64,000 bases of DNA from Filimonas effusa (GCF_004118675.1 NZ_SDHZ01000002.1:992001-1056000), one strand, 5' to 3'; positions 16,849 through 24,855 are shown, counted from the stretch's first letter. Notes: generated by a model from the letters alone, not told the origin. Made by a program: numbers and translations.

Positions 16849-19524
16849 ATGTTGACCAGTGCGGCTATCAGACAGCAGTTTTTGGAATTCTTCAGGTCCA
16901 AGGGACATACGATCGTTCCTTCGGCTCCTATTGTCGTTAAAAACGACCCTACGCTGTTGTTCACCAATGCGGGTATGAACCAGTTCAAAGACTATTTCCT
17001 TGGTAACCGCGAACCCGAAACACCCCGCGTTGCCGACACCCAGAAATGTCTCCGAGTAAGTGGCAAACACAATGATTTAGAGGAAGTTGGAGTAGACACG
17101 TACCATCATACGATGTTTGAAATGCTGGGAAACTGGAGTTTTGGCAACTACTTTAAAGCCGAGGCCATTGCCTGGAGCTGGGAGCTGCTGACCGAGGTGT
17201 ACAAGCTTGACAAGAACCGTTTGTATGTGACTGTTTTTGAAGGCGATGCCGAAGAAAACCTTCCCCCCGACTCCGAGGCGCGTGATGAATGGAAGAAATG
17301 GATCAGTGAAGACCGCATTTTATTCGGTAATAAAAAAGATAATTTCTGGGAAATGGGCGATACTGGTCCTTGTGGTCCCTGCTCAGAAATACATGTCGAC
17401 TGCCGCCCGGACAGTGAACGTGCCCAGGTTGACGGCAAAACACTTGTCAATGCCGATCATCCCCAGGTGATAGAGATCTGGAACAATGTATTCATGCAGT
17501 TCAACAGGCTGAAGGACAAAAGTCTTGCGCCACTGCCCGCCAAACACGTTGATACGGGGATGGGCTTTGAACGACTGGTACGTGTAATACAGGGCAAAAG
17601 CTCGAACTACGATACCGATGTTTTCACCGGAACCATAGCGGCTACGGAAGCCATCACGGGCAAAAAATACGAGAACAGCGACAGCAGGGAATCTGTTGCG
17701 TTTCGTGTGCTGGCCGACCATATCCGTGCGATATCCTTCACTATTGCCGACGGGCAGTTGCCTTCGAATACGGGTGCAGGTTATGTGATCAGGCGTATTC
17801 TTCGTCGTGCTGTTCGTTATTATTATTCTTACCTGAACTATAAGCAGCCGTTACTTCACCAGCTTTTACCCCTTATTGCAAAACAATTTGCGGGGGTATT
17901 CCCGGAACTGCAGCAGCAGGAGGCGTTTGTCGCCAAAGTTGTGAAGGAGGAAGAAGAAGCATTTTTGCGTACCCTGGAAAAGGGACTTAAAAGAATTGAC
18001 GATATCATTTCCAACACCGGTGCTGCCGGTAATGCCAGCGCCAATAGCACTGCTAACACAGGCAAAAAAGCGACCACAGGCACGTTAATCAATGGCAAAG
18101 ACGCCTTTGAACTTTACGATACCTATGGTTTTCCCATAGACCTTACCCGTCTTATTGCCTCTGAAAACAATCTTACTGTTGACGAAGCGGGTTTTGAGGT
18201 CGAAATGCAGCAGCAGAAGCAACGCAGCCGCGCCGCTACCGCTATTGATACGGAAGACTGGGTAGTATTGCAGGAAAATGCAGTCACTTCATTTGTGGGT
18301 TATACTACGCAGGCCACCAAAACCCAGGTAACCCGCTACCGTAAAGTGAAGGCCAAAGGAAAAGAAGCTTACCAGCTGGTTCTTGAGGCTACGCCTTTCT
18401 ATGCCGAAAGCGGTGGACAGGTGGGCGATACCGGTTTGCTCAGTTTTGCCGGTGAAGACATTACCGTTATCGATACCAAAAAGGAAAACAATCTTTATAT
18501 ACAATTTACGGAGCAGCTGCCGCAGGATATTCATGCTCCTGTTCTGGCAGTAGTAAACGGTATCCGCCGCAGTAATATAGAGGCGCATCACAGCGCCACC
18601 CACCTTTTGCATGCAGCCCTCCGCCAGGTACTTGGTGCACACGTGGCCCAGAAAGGAAGCCTGGTTAATGAAGACCAGCTGCGGTTCGACTTTTCTCATT
18701 TTGCGAAAGTATCTGACGACGAATTGACTGCTATCGAGCAGCTCGTAAATGAGAAGATCAGGCAGAACATTCCTGTAGTGATCAAGGAAATGTCGAAAGA
18801 CGAAGCGGTTGCGATGGGCGCCATGGCGCTTTTCGGTGAAAAGTATGGCGACACGGTACGTGTAGTGATCATGGACCCGAATTATTCCATAGAGCTTTGC
18901 GGTGGCACCCATGTTGGCGCTACAGGTCAGCTGGGTTATTTCAAAATAAAACATGAAAGCGCCGTTGCCGCGGGCGTACGCCGTATTGAAGCAGTTAGCG
19001 GCGCAGCAGCGGAAAGGCTGATCCTCGAGCAGTTTGAAACGATCCGTCAGGCGAAAGAGTTACTTAAAAATCCTAAGGAGCTGCTGAAAGCCATTGAGAA
19101 CCTGGCTGCCGAAAGCAATGATCTGAAAAAGAAACTTGAAAGCCTGGAAGCGCAGCAGCTGGCCGTGCTGAAGAACGAATTACTACAGCAGGTAAGCACC
19201 GTAAACGGAACGCAGTTCATTGGCGCAGTAGTATCTGTAAGCAGTGCCGATGGCCTCAAAAAGCTGTGTTTTGACCTGAAGAGCCTTCAGGGTGATTATG
19301 CAGCGGTACTTGCGGCTAATATAGACGGCAAAGCACAGGTAGCAGTATTGCTTTCCGACAGCCTTGTAGCCTCTAAAGGACTGGAAGCGCCAAAGATCAT
19401 TAAAGAACATATTGCCGGACTCATTAAAGGCGGCGGCGGCGGCCAGAAAACGCTGGCTACAGCGGGTGGACAAGACGCCAGCAACCTTGACGCAGTTATT
19501 GTGAAAGTGAAGGAGCTGTTGTAG
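16849..19524 (+). CDS. alaS: Alanyl-tRNA synthetase
   Basis: Class II synthetase charging tRNA-Ala, with a second site that hydrolyses mischarged Ser/Gly-tRNA. The 891 residues contain the aminoacylation domain (1-~260), tRNA-recognition region, editing domain with HHSATHLLHAAL and CGGTHVGATGQLG, and a C-terminal DHHA1 domain with the Gly-rich KGGGGGQKTLATAGG. A low-complexity segment (about residues 387-408, rich in Asn/Ala/Thr/Ser) interrupts the region between the recognition and editing domains. A strong terminator follows. Confidence 0.98.
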   Translation: MLTSAAIRQQFLEFFRSKGHTIVPSAPIVVKNDPTLLFTNAGMNQFKDYFLGNREPETPRVADTQKCLRVSGKHNDLEEVGVDTYHHTMFEMLGNWSFGNYFKAEAIAWSWELLTEVYKLDKNRLYVTVFEGDAEENLPPDSEARDEWKKWISEDRILFGNKKDNFWEMGDTGPCGPCSEIHVDCRPDSERAQVDGKTLVNADHPQVIEIWNNVFMQFNRLKDKSLAPLPAKHVDTGMGFERLVRVIQGKSSNYDTDVFTGTIAATEAITGKKYENSDSRESVAFRVLADHIRAISFTIADGQLPSNTGAGYVIRRILRRAVRYYYSYLNYKQPLLHQLLPLIAKQFAGVFPELQQQEAFVAKVVKEEEEAFLRTLEKGLKRIDDIISNTGAAGNASANSTANTGKKATTGTLINGKDAFELYDTYGFPIDLTRLIASENNLTVDEAGFEVEMQQQKQRSRAATAIDTEDWVVLQENAVTSFVGYTTQATKTQVTRYRKVKAKGKEAYQLVLEATPFYAESGGQVGDTGLLSFAGEDITVIDTKKENNLYIQFTEQLPQDIHAPVLAVVNGIRRSNIEAHHSATHLLHAALRQVLGAHVAQKGSLVNEDQLRFDFSHFAKVSDDELTAIEQLVNEKIRQNIPVVIKEMSKDEAVAMGAMALFGEKYGDTVRVVIMDPNYSIELCGGTHVGATGQLGYFKIKHESAVAAGVRRIEAVSGAAAERLILEQFETIRQAKELLKNPKELLKAIENLAAESNDLKKKLESLEAQQLAVLKNELLQQVSTVNGTQFIGAVVSVSSADGLKKLCFDLKSLQGDYAAVLAANIDGKAQVAVLLSDSLVASKGLEAPKIIKEHIAGLIKGGGGGQKTLATAGGQDASNLDAVIVKVKELL

Positions 19525-19545
19525 CAAATACTATTTTAAAATTGC

Positions 19546-19588
19546 AAGACAAGGCTGGCCATTATTTTTAGCCAGCCTTGTCTTTTTA
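19546..19588 (+). terminator. Intrinsic terminator of alaS
   Basis: 14-bp stem AAGACAAGGCTGGC (19546-19559) with GCCAGCCTTGTCTT (19571-19584), then a T tract. The rest of the spacer to 19776 shows nothing I can support. Confidence 0.85.
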
Positions 19589-19776
19589 TTTAGCTCCTGC
19601 CGGAAGCTCATGTTTTAGCGTTCACGCAATGAAAAAAGCAACATACTTCTTCGTAGCAACCGGCTTCACCACTCCTCCTTCTCCCCTATCATGCTCCATT
19701 CTAATTCTCATACAATCACTATAAGCAAGAGTTCAGGCACCTTCATTCACAAGCCAAATTGAAAGGCATAAAAAAA

Positions 19777-19793
19777 GCCAGGAGATTCCCGGC
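19777..19793 (-). terminator. Terminator of the DUF6934 gene pair
   Basis: On the minus strand GCCGGG-aatct-CCTGGC followed by a run of T residues (19770-19776), downstream of the stop at 19820. Confidence 0.6.
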
Positions 19794-19819
19794 CTATAAT
19801 TTAAATAAGATGATTTCTA

Positions 19820-19984
19820 TTATCTCGGCAAAGGAGACTTCAACTTACGTAAAAGTTTATTAGCCTCTTCCAATTTTTTAGGGGCCAATTCCCTTCCTTT
19901 TAATTTATTAAGGTCTTCGTCAACAATAAATGTAATTTCTCCTTTTGAGAGCACACTTTTGTATTTTATTACCTTGTTATTCAT
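19820..19984 (-). CDS. Small protein partner of the DUF6934 gene, 54 aa
   Basis: Reads MNNKVIKYKSVLSKGEITF and on through VDEDLNKLKGRELAPKKLEEANKLLRKLKS; basic, with a predicted C-terminal helix and no signal peptide. It begins 9 bp after the stop of the DUF6934 gene and shares its terminator, so the two are one transcript. Function unknown. The small size and tight pairing resemble a toxin-antitoxin or modulator arrangement, but I have no direct evidence of that. Confidence 0.6.
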   Translation of the reverse strand: MNNKVIKYKSVLSKGEITFIVDEDLNKLKGRELAPKKLEEANKLLRKLKSPLPR

Positions 19985-19993
19985 AATACGAAT

Positions 19994-20440
19994 TTACACT
20001 TTTTTTCTTTTAATCAAAAATGCGGTCATTTCCATATTAGGTGTAAACGGCATAATGTCTTCACCAACAAACGCATAGATATCAAAATCACAAGATAATT
20101 CTCTTAAATTAATCCCAACCGCCATCCGGTAAAGCCTGGTCCTCTCCCGGGTGCTGCCTCTAAAAAAGATCAGCCGGTCAGGATATCTTTTGGTATAGGC
20201 CATTACTACATCTACAACAGTCGCCAGTATCTTGTTTCTGTCACCGTTATCGCTTATGCTAAAATCATCAATTTCGCCATTTGCGCCTATATCTCCAAAA
20301 GCAAGGTTATATACATCTTTCCATTCAGTTGCAGAGAAAACAATTCTTTTAGAAATATTGCCTTTTTTGCCTTCACTAGTAAAATCAACTACCCTAAAAT
20401 CTTCTGTAATCCTCAGATTCCTATATATCTCATATCGCAT
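19994..20440 (-). CDS. DUF6934-family protein
   Basis: 148 aa from the start at 20440 (MRYEIYRNLRITEDF). The family features visible are VVDFTSEGKKGNISKRIVFS, YNLAFGD, IDDFSISDNGDRNKILATVVDVV and GSTRERTRLYRMAV. DUF6934 proteins are frequent and often multicopy in Bacteroidota and have no known activity. It is transcribed before the 54-aa gene. Codon and base composition are AT-richer than in alaS or gatB, consistent with an accessory region. Confidence 0.72.
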   Translation of the reverse strand: MRYEIYRNLRITEDFRVVDFTSEGKKGNISKRIVFSATEWKDVYNLAFGDIGANGEIDDFSISDNGDRNKILATVVDVVMAYTKRYPDRLIFFRGSTRERTRLYRMAVGINLRELSCDFDIYAFVGEDIMPFTPNMEMTAFLIKRKKV

Positions 20441-20572
20441 TCCACTTCTTTTAAACATTCCAGATCATCATCGTTATCTTTTCATCATTGCCCCGCATAT
20501 GACATCCCAAAAACTAAATCTTTCCATCTCCCCCCTTCATTAAGCTCCTTGAACAATAAAAGAAGTTTTTTA

Positions 20573-20833
20573 TCATAAACATTTTTTATCATTCGTTTTC
20601 ATTTTCTCGTTCAAACGATTCATATCCTTCAAAAATCTCCTGAGGTCTTCATATAGCAGCAACATTTCGCTGTTCTCCTTTCCTGAATTAACCTCTTCGG
20701 TCTGGTAAACATAACAACTATACAACTCCCATAACACCTTTTTCCATCTCTTGTAAGGAACTTCAGAAAAGAAGTTGCGAATTTTCAAGATCTCCGATTC
20801 AATTACTTCATCGGGTATTCTTTGAATGCTCAT
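20573..20833 (-). CDS. Hypothetical helical protein, 86 aa
   Basis: Starts at 20833 (MSIQRIPDEVIESEILKIRN); the frame extends 13 codons upstream into a terminator hairpin, so that part is not used. Highly charged and probably all helical (RRFLKDMNRLNEKMKTNDKK at the end). No family recognised. It sits alone on the minus strand in the AT-rich island, 114 bp above the DUF6934 pair. Confidence 0.5.
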   Translation of the reverse strand: MSIQRIPDEVIESEILKIRNFFSEVPYKRWKKVLWELYSCYVYQTEEVNSGKENSEMLLLYEDLRRFLKDMNRLNEKMKTNDKKCL

Positions 20834-20860
20834 GTTGTGTAATATTATAGGTAAACAAAA

Positions 20861-20931
20861 AAGGCCTGGCAATGTATTGTTACTCCACCGGCATATAGCC
20901 GGTAGAAATCACAAAACAATTGTCAGGCCTT
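20861..20931 (-). terminator. Branched terminator hairpin below the HEPN-like gene
   Basis: Outer stem AAGGCCTG (20861-20868) with CAGGCCTT (20924-20931), extended by CAAT/ATTG, with a nested stem ACCGGC-atata-GCCGGT (20887-20903). A T run follows on the minus strand, so it ends transcripts of the 21000-21911 gene. Confidence 0.6.
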
Positions 20932-20999
20932 GTTAAATAAAGAAACAGTATAATAGCGAATGGATCAGCCGAAGCACCTGTTTGCAAACAGCGAACGAC

Positions 21000-21911
21000 T
21001 TAGGCAGCAATGGGCGTTGCCCCATCGGTAATGAATTCATAGGCATCCTTTATCTTTTGCAATAAGAGGCTGCTATGTTCTATTAAGATAGCGGTATCGG
21101 ATTCCGTTACACCAAAAGCATTATTATAACGGCTATTGGTATAAGCTTTTTGAAGCAGGTAAAACCTTTGTACATCCCGCTTCATATGTCGCGGAAAAGT
21201 TTGGTACACATCAATACTAAACCGCCTTGCCAGCCGCATTAACCTGCTAAGATTATGCGTTCTTACCTCAAACTGCATAAGCGGCACCAACAGTGCAGAA
21301 AGCCCCTGTTCAACAGCCTGGTGTAACATAAAACAGGCAAGCGGGTATTCCTCAGCACGGTAATAGCTAACAGCTCCTTGTAAAAACTGCTTGGCATGGC
21401 CCATATAAGAAACATGAATATTCCTGAAAAAGCCACTCATGCCTCTGTTATAATAACCAGGCGGCGAAGCGGCATTAATCCTGTCCGCATCATACATAAG
21501 GTTCTCATGCCTGCAGGCATTAATAAAAAAGGAATTCCCTGCCGCAATCATTTCATTTATACGTGTAATTTTAAACAGCGAAGCAAACACAGGGGCAATA
21601 TCACAACTCCGGCTATGAACCAGGTTCTCCAATCGATCGATAGGGCGATGTTCCTGCTCCCCTATCAAGATCAGCACATCATATTCCTCTCCCAGCGCTT
21701 CCGGAAAACAAGGATAGGTTCCCAGCAAGTATATTTTCTCAACATCCATTTCATGAGTAAGGAAGCTTACTAATCGCTCCTTATGGTAATTTGTTTCCTG
21801 TATGCCGGAGAATGATTCAATTCCAATGACTTTGGCATTTACTGAACTTTCATCGGAAGTAACGGGAGGTAGCTGCCTTATAGGCGGCAGGTGCTTTAAA
21901 GTGGTTTGCAT
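21000..21911 (-). CDS. MNT-like plus HEPN-domain protein
   Basis: 303 aa. Residues ~45-125 look like a nucleotidyltransferase-type fold (YLLGTYPCFPEALGEEYDVLILI), but the expected DxD pair is reduced to D78 (DVL). Residues ~165-295 are a HEPN domain (YPLACFMLHQAVEQGLSALL, THNLSRLMRLARR, AYTNSRYNNAF); the R-x4-6-H RNase motif is absent at the usual place. Separate MNT and HEPN proteins form toxin-antitoxin pairs; here both parts are in one chain and both active sites look degenerate, so a binding or regulatory role is possible. A palindrome lies 6 bp upstream of its start. Confidence 0.7.
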   Translation of the reverse strand: MQTTLKHLPPIRQLPPVTSDESSVNAKVIGIESFSGIQETNYHKERLVSFLTHEMDVEKIYLLGTYPCFPEALGEEYDVLILIGEQEHRPIDRLENLVHSRSCDIAPVFASLFKITRINEMIAAGNSFFINACRHENLMYDADRINAASPPGYYNRGMSGFFRNIHVSYMGHAKQFLQGAVSYYRAEEYPLACFMLHQAVEQGLSALLVPLMQFEVRTHNLSRLMRLARRFSIDVYQTFPRHMKRDVQRFYLLQKAYTNSRYNNAFGVTESDTAILIEHSSLLLQKIKDAYEFITDGATPIAA

Positions 21912-21916
21912 GTAAT

Positions 21917-21942
21917 CTTACATTTATGGTGAATAATGTAAG
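21917..21942. promoter_or_regulatory. Palindromic operator candidate upstream of the HEPN-like gene
   Basis: CTTACATT (21917-21924) and AATGTAAG (21935-21942), a perfect 8-bp inverted repeat with 10-bp spacer, just upstream of the ATG at 21911. A third TGTAAG lies at 21948. Placement suggests repression of this gene. Confidence 0.5.
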
Positions 21943-21980
21943 TCTACTGTAAGCGAAGCCTTCCCTATATAATAAAATAA

Positions 21981-22074
21981 GGTGAGCCTCGTCTTACCAC
22001 TCAGAGGCACCGCGAAGAGCCCGCAGCTGATAAGCTGATAGAGGCCCACCCTATCTCGTATAGAATGGGCTTTT
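21981..22074 (+). ncRNA. Candidate structured RNA with competing stems and terminator
   Basis: GGTGAGCCTC (21981-21990) pairs 9 of 10 with GAGGCCCACC (22041-22050) enclosing CAGCT-gata-AGCTG (22024-22037). GCCTC (21986-21990) can instead pair with GAGGC (22004-22008), which frees GCCCA (22044-22048) to form a terminator with TGGGC (22066-22070) via CTAT/ATAG, followed by TTTT. This is the layout of an attenuator or riboswitch. The remainder of the 370-bp spacer (22075-22282) has no other gene I can support. Confidence 0.4.
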
Positions 22075-22282
22075 ACTACCATCTCAGCTGCACTGAAAAT
22101 TCGCGGTTTTCTGAGCGAGACTTATAGCAAAATCCTTATTGGTATCAGAAATGCAATTTATGACTTTATGCACTCTCATACGCAAGTTGCTATACAAATA
22201 TAAGTAACTGTATTCATACTGTAAACATTTTAGCATCTTTTTGTCTACTTTTTTATACACATATCTTAGTTCTTTTACTTTG

Positions 22283-22642
22283 ATGAAAACTAAAAACAAT
22301 AAAATAGATAGAGGAGCATTATTGTCGAGCGCTGTTACGGCAACCGGCATCAATAAAGAAGATATTGCCCGCAGGGCTGGTTATAGCAGAGCTGGCTACT
22401 ATAAACATATCAAAGACCCAAACTTACCCTATCATATTCTAATGGCCTATGGAAAAGTGATTAACCGGGATTTTACAGATGAATTTCCTGATATGCCCAA
22501 ATATCTATTTGATAGTATTAATGCAAAACAGCCGACACTCACAGAAGCCTTACAACAAATTGAGAATTGGAAAATGAAATATCTGGATTTATTGGAAAAA
22601 TATAACAGAATTATAGAAGATAGATTAAACTCTGGAAAATAA
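22283..22642 (+). CDS. Small helix-turn-helix protein
   Basis: 119 aa from the ATG at 22283 (MKTKNNKIDRGALLSSAV). Residues ~20-50 form an HTH (INKEDIARRAGYSRAGYYKHI) and the rest is helical (EALQQIENWKMKYLDLLEKYN, coiled-coil-like). It resembles short phage-repressor-like regulators common in Bacteroidota islands; no target is known. It is 48 bp upstream of a frameshifted XRE gene in the same orientation and downstream of the structured RNA candidate. Confidence 0.65.
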   Translation: MKTKNNKIDRGALLSSAVTATGINKEDIARRAGYSRAGYYKHIKDPNLPYHILMAYGKVINRDFTDEFPDMPKYLFDSINAKQPTLTEALQQIENWKMKYLDLLEKYNRIIEDRLNSGK

Positions 22643-22690
22643 AAATACATTTCACTGTTTTTGTAAATTTATACGCAATACAGGTAAGAA

Positions 22691-22940
22691 ATGAATGAAA
22701 GACGTGACAAAGCCCGGCTACAAGAATTTGGAATAAAACTTCGCTCGCTGAGAGAGCAGTTGAATTTAAGTCAGGACGAAGTTGTTTCCAGATGCGATAT
22801 TGCAAAGTCAACCATTTAGTTTAATCGAAAACGAGAAAAAAGATTTCACATTCACAACATTCCTCGAACTGGCAAGAGGATTAGGCAAGCACCCCAAAAA
22901 GTTATTGGACGAAGATTTCGATTTCCTGAAAGATTGGTAA
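22691..22940 (+). pseudogene. XRE-family HTH regulator interrupted by a +1 frameshift
   Basis: From the ATG at 22691 the frame gives MNERRDKARLQEFGIKLRSL and on to SQDEVVSRCDIAKSTI, then a TAG at 22817-22819. Skipping one T restores SLIENEKKDFTFTTFLELAR and a natural end LLDEDFDFLKDW at 22940, which is the rest of an XRE domain of about 83 aa. Either the gene is broken, the T is a sequencing error, or ATT-TAG is a programmed +1 shift site. The next gene, with its own promoter, lies 90 bp downstream, as a toxin would behind its antitoxin. Confidence 0.75.
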
Positions 22941-22959
22941 AATATTATAAAAATATCCT

Positions 22960-22991
22960 TTTGCCATATGATTTAATTATAGCTACCTTTA
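22960..22991 (+). promoter_or_regulatory. Promoter for the 23030 gene
   Basis: TTTG at 22960-22963 (-33) and TACCTTTA at 22984-22991 (-7, last base differs), separated by 20 bp, the canonical Bacteroidota spacing. Start near 22996; this excludes gene starts before 23000. Confidence 0.55.
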
Positions 22992-23029
22992 TCGTACAGG
23001 TTTCAGCACTCCGTTTTCAAATTATATTT

Positions 23030-23578
23030 ATGGAACGGAAAACACCCAGAAAAAGAATTCAGCCAAAGAAAGGGCTGTTATTACCTATTGAAGATCCAGA
23101 TGCCTATGTAAAAAACAAATGCTCCGAACGGGCCAGGAAAATAAAAACGATCAAGCCCAACTTTGATTTTAACCTTTGGTTCGATAAACATTACCAGATT
23201 CGCACTCAATTTGGCGATGAACATGGCATTAGAGAAGGAATAGAAGCTGAAAAAGTTGAATCCCTCGTTAATCGCGCCATGAATCATCTAATGACTTACA
23301 GCGCCATTTTAAAGAATTTTGTATTCATTAATCATGGTGAAAATGGTAAAAGAAACGAGCGCGTTATACTTCAGGAAGAAACACCTGAAGGCCTTCTTAA
23401 TATTGTGATCGAAGTACATTTAATTGAAGCTGGCATTTACGAAGTCACTGTTAAAACAGCGATGTGTATCACTGACTTTAATTTAAGTGATGGTCAATTT
23501 GCCATACAACTAGTTGGCAATAAATCTATTTTGAAAAGAAGAGAACAAGGGGCAATGAAAATGATTTATTTTTTATAA
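23030..23578 (+). CDS. Hypothetical protein, 182 aa, downstream of XRE
   Basis: Start at 23030 (MERKTPRKRIQPKKGLLL) because a promoter lies between the XRE gene and this ATG; the frame is open to 22934. N-terminal ~40 residues are very basic; the middle is helical (GIREGIEAEKVESLVNRAM); the C-terminal ~80 residues are beta-rich (LNIVIEVHLIEAGIYEVTVKTA, NKSILKRREQGAMKMIYFL) and faintly recall small RelE/BrnT-like toxins. No family is assigned. The XRE neighbour makes a toxin or phage-defence role conceivable only. Confidence 0.55.
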   Translation: MERKTPRKRIQPKKGLLLPIEDPDAYVKNKCSERARKIKTIKPNFDFNLWFDKHYQIRTQFGDEHGIREGIEAEKVESLVNRAMNHLMTYSAILKNFVFINHGENGKRNERVILQEETPEGLLNIVIEVHLIEAGIYEVTVKTAMCITDFNLSDGQFAIQLVGNKSILKRREQGAMKMIYFL

Positions 23579-23631
23579 ATAAATAAACTTTTTTTTATAA
23601 AAATCACTTTTCTTTTCTACCTTTACAACAG

Positions 23632-23727
23632 CAAGATAGGATTAATCTCTGGTCAGCCGAAAGGTAGGATTTTAATCTGGACAGTCTTGCATAGTGAAAG
23701 CCGTTATCGAAAGATCGCGGCTTTTTC
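23632..23727 (+). ncRNA. Candidate ~95-nt small RNA with intrinsic terminator
   Basis: Non-coding spacer of 311 bp. A -7-like TACCTTTA is at 23618-23625. Then come two near copies of AGGATT..AATC..CTGG.CAG (23638-23657 and 23665-23683), and a terminator: AAAGCCG (23697-23703), inner ATC-GAAA-GAT, CGGCTTT (23718-23724) and a T run. The sequence from there to 23889 shows nothing further. Confidence 0.35.
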
Positions 23728-23889
23728 TATTATACCCTATTCAGTTCCGGATAAAGTTGAAAAACATACAACCCTCTCTCATCCATTCACCCCTTTTTCT
23801 TTCCATTGGCCACAAATATTCATTTCCACTATGCAGTACACAAATTTTGTTTTATACAAAATATTACAATTGCCCCGTAAACAAAAAGC

Positions 23890-24636
23890 ATGGCCAAACA
23901 AACAGGTCCCGTCATCTGGGAAACAACTATAGATCTCGTCTCTCTTTACAAGAGATGCGGGGTTGGCTGTGCACGTATGAAAAGTAACCTTACTGCCGAA
24001 CGCTGGCGCTCCGACCCCCTTTTTGCAGGCAGCCGCAAAAGCGCCGCACGTATGGCGCTGGCTGCTAAACTCGCCAGCTCCTTTTACCAAACCATTCCGC
24101 AACATCAGCGCCGTTATTCTCTTTACAAACAATTAGTAGGCGTAGCGCAACATATGCTCTGCAAAGGATATAATATTCAACAGGTAAACAAGGTCCTCGA
24201 TTTCGCTGTTTGCCGCTACCTCAGAAAGCTACAGGCTGCGGCCGCTGACAGGAAACCTGGGCGCTCTCCTTTCGCAGCAACATTTTCATTGAAGGCCAAA
24301 CCGGCATTTACAGCGGCTATACCGCATCTATTTTTAGAGCCGCAGTTCACTACCATAACAATCAGTAACTCAACCTTCGGGTTGCGGCCCGTAATAATGC
24401 CACCCCGCGGCAGCCCAGCGCCTATTAACGGCTGTACACTAAACAGGAACCCCACCAGCCGGAGCCTACCCTCTATACATCAATACTCCTGTAAAAGCCA
24501 GCCATTCACCATGGCAGGGCTTATTATGTCCATACCCCCACAAACAGGCTGCTTCATTCTCAAAACAGCCGCAAAACTCCTGGAAAACATTTCCGGAAAC
24601 AACTTTCAGCCCTCCAACTGTTTTATAGTCCCATAA
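23890..24636 (+). CDS. Chitinophagaceae-type orphan protein, possibly degenerate C-terminus
   Basis: 248 aa starting MAKQTGPVIWETTIDLVSLY. The first ~115 residues resemble a family of Bacteroidota orphan proteins that begin MAKQTGP.. and continue with a basic, helical stretch (QHQRRYSLYKQLVGVAQHML). From ~residue 120 the chain becomes Pro/Ser/Thr-rich without regular structure and ends abruptly, which may mean a frameshifted or decayed C-terminus. No function known. It closes the AT-rich island. Confidence 0.45.
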   Translation: MAKQTGPVIWETTIDLVSLYKRCGVGCARMKSNLTAERWRSDPLFAGSRKSAARMALAAKLASSFYQTIPQHQRRYSLYKQLVGVAQHMLCKGYNIQQVNKVLDFAVCRYLRKLQAAAADRKPGRSPFAATFSLKAKPAFTAAIPHLFLEPQFTTITISNSTFGLRPVIMPPRGSPAPINGCTLNRNPTSRSLPSIHQYSCKSQPFTMAGLIMSIPPQTGCFILKTAAKLLENISGNNFQPSNCFIVP

Positions 24637-24843
24637 AAACACGCCTCTCCACCCGTCTACGAAAAACTACGCTTTAAATACGAACGATCAGTATACTCAA
24701 GAGCTACTATCAGCGAACGCATACCCGAAAGAAAGTAAGCGGTATATGAGTAATAAACCAGTTCCAATTTCTCAAAATGGGACAAAAATTCCGGTTTTGA
24801 GACTTTTTAACCTTTTTTTCTCCCTTAAATTAGTGATATTCAA

Positions 24844-24851
24844 TAGATTTG
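24844..24851 (+). promoter_or_regulatory. -7 element before a candidate small RNA
   Basis: TAGATTTG, perfect TAnnTTTG, in a long gene-free stretch; no open reading frame follows before the terminator at 24915. Confidence 0.4.
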
Positions 24852-24855
24852 CAAG

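Noticed and set aside
19621-19725. Short plus-strand ORF MKKATYFFVATG... after alaS
   Set aside because: 31 codons, no promoter or conservation visible; sequence beyond the terminator looks non-coding.
22084-22353. Minus-strand ORF of 89 aa
   Set aside because: Overlaps the start and HTH part of the better supported plus-strand gene and has no family features.
22934-23029. Upstream extension of the 23030 gene
   Set aside because: A canonical promoter lies inside that extension, and the N-terminal residues have no family pattern.
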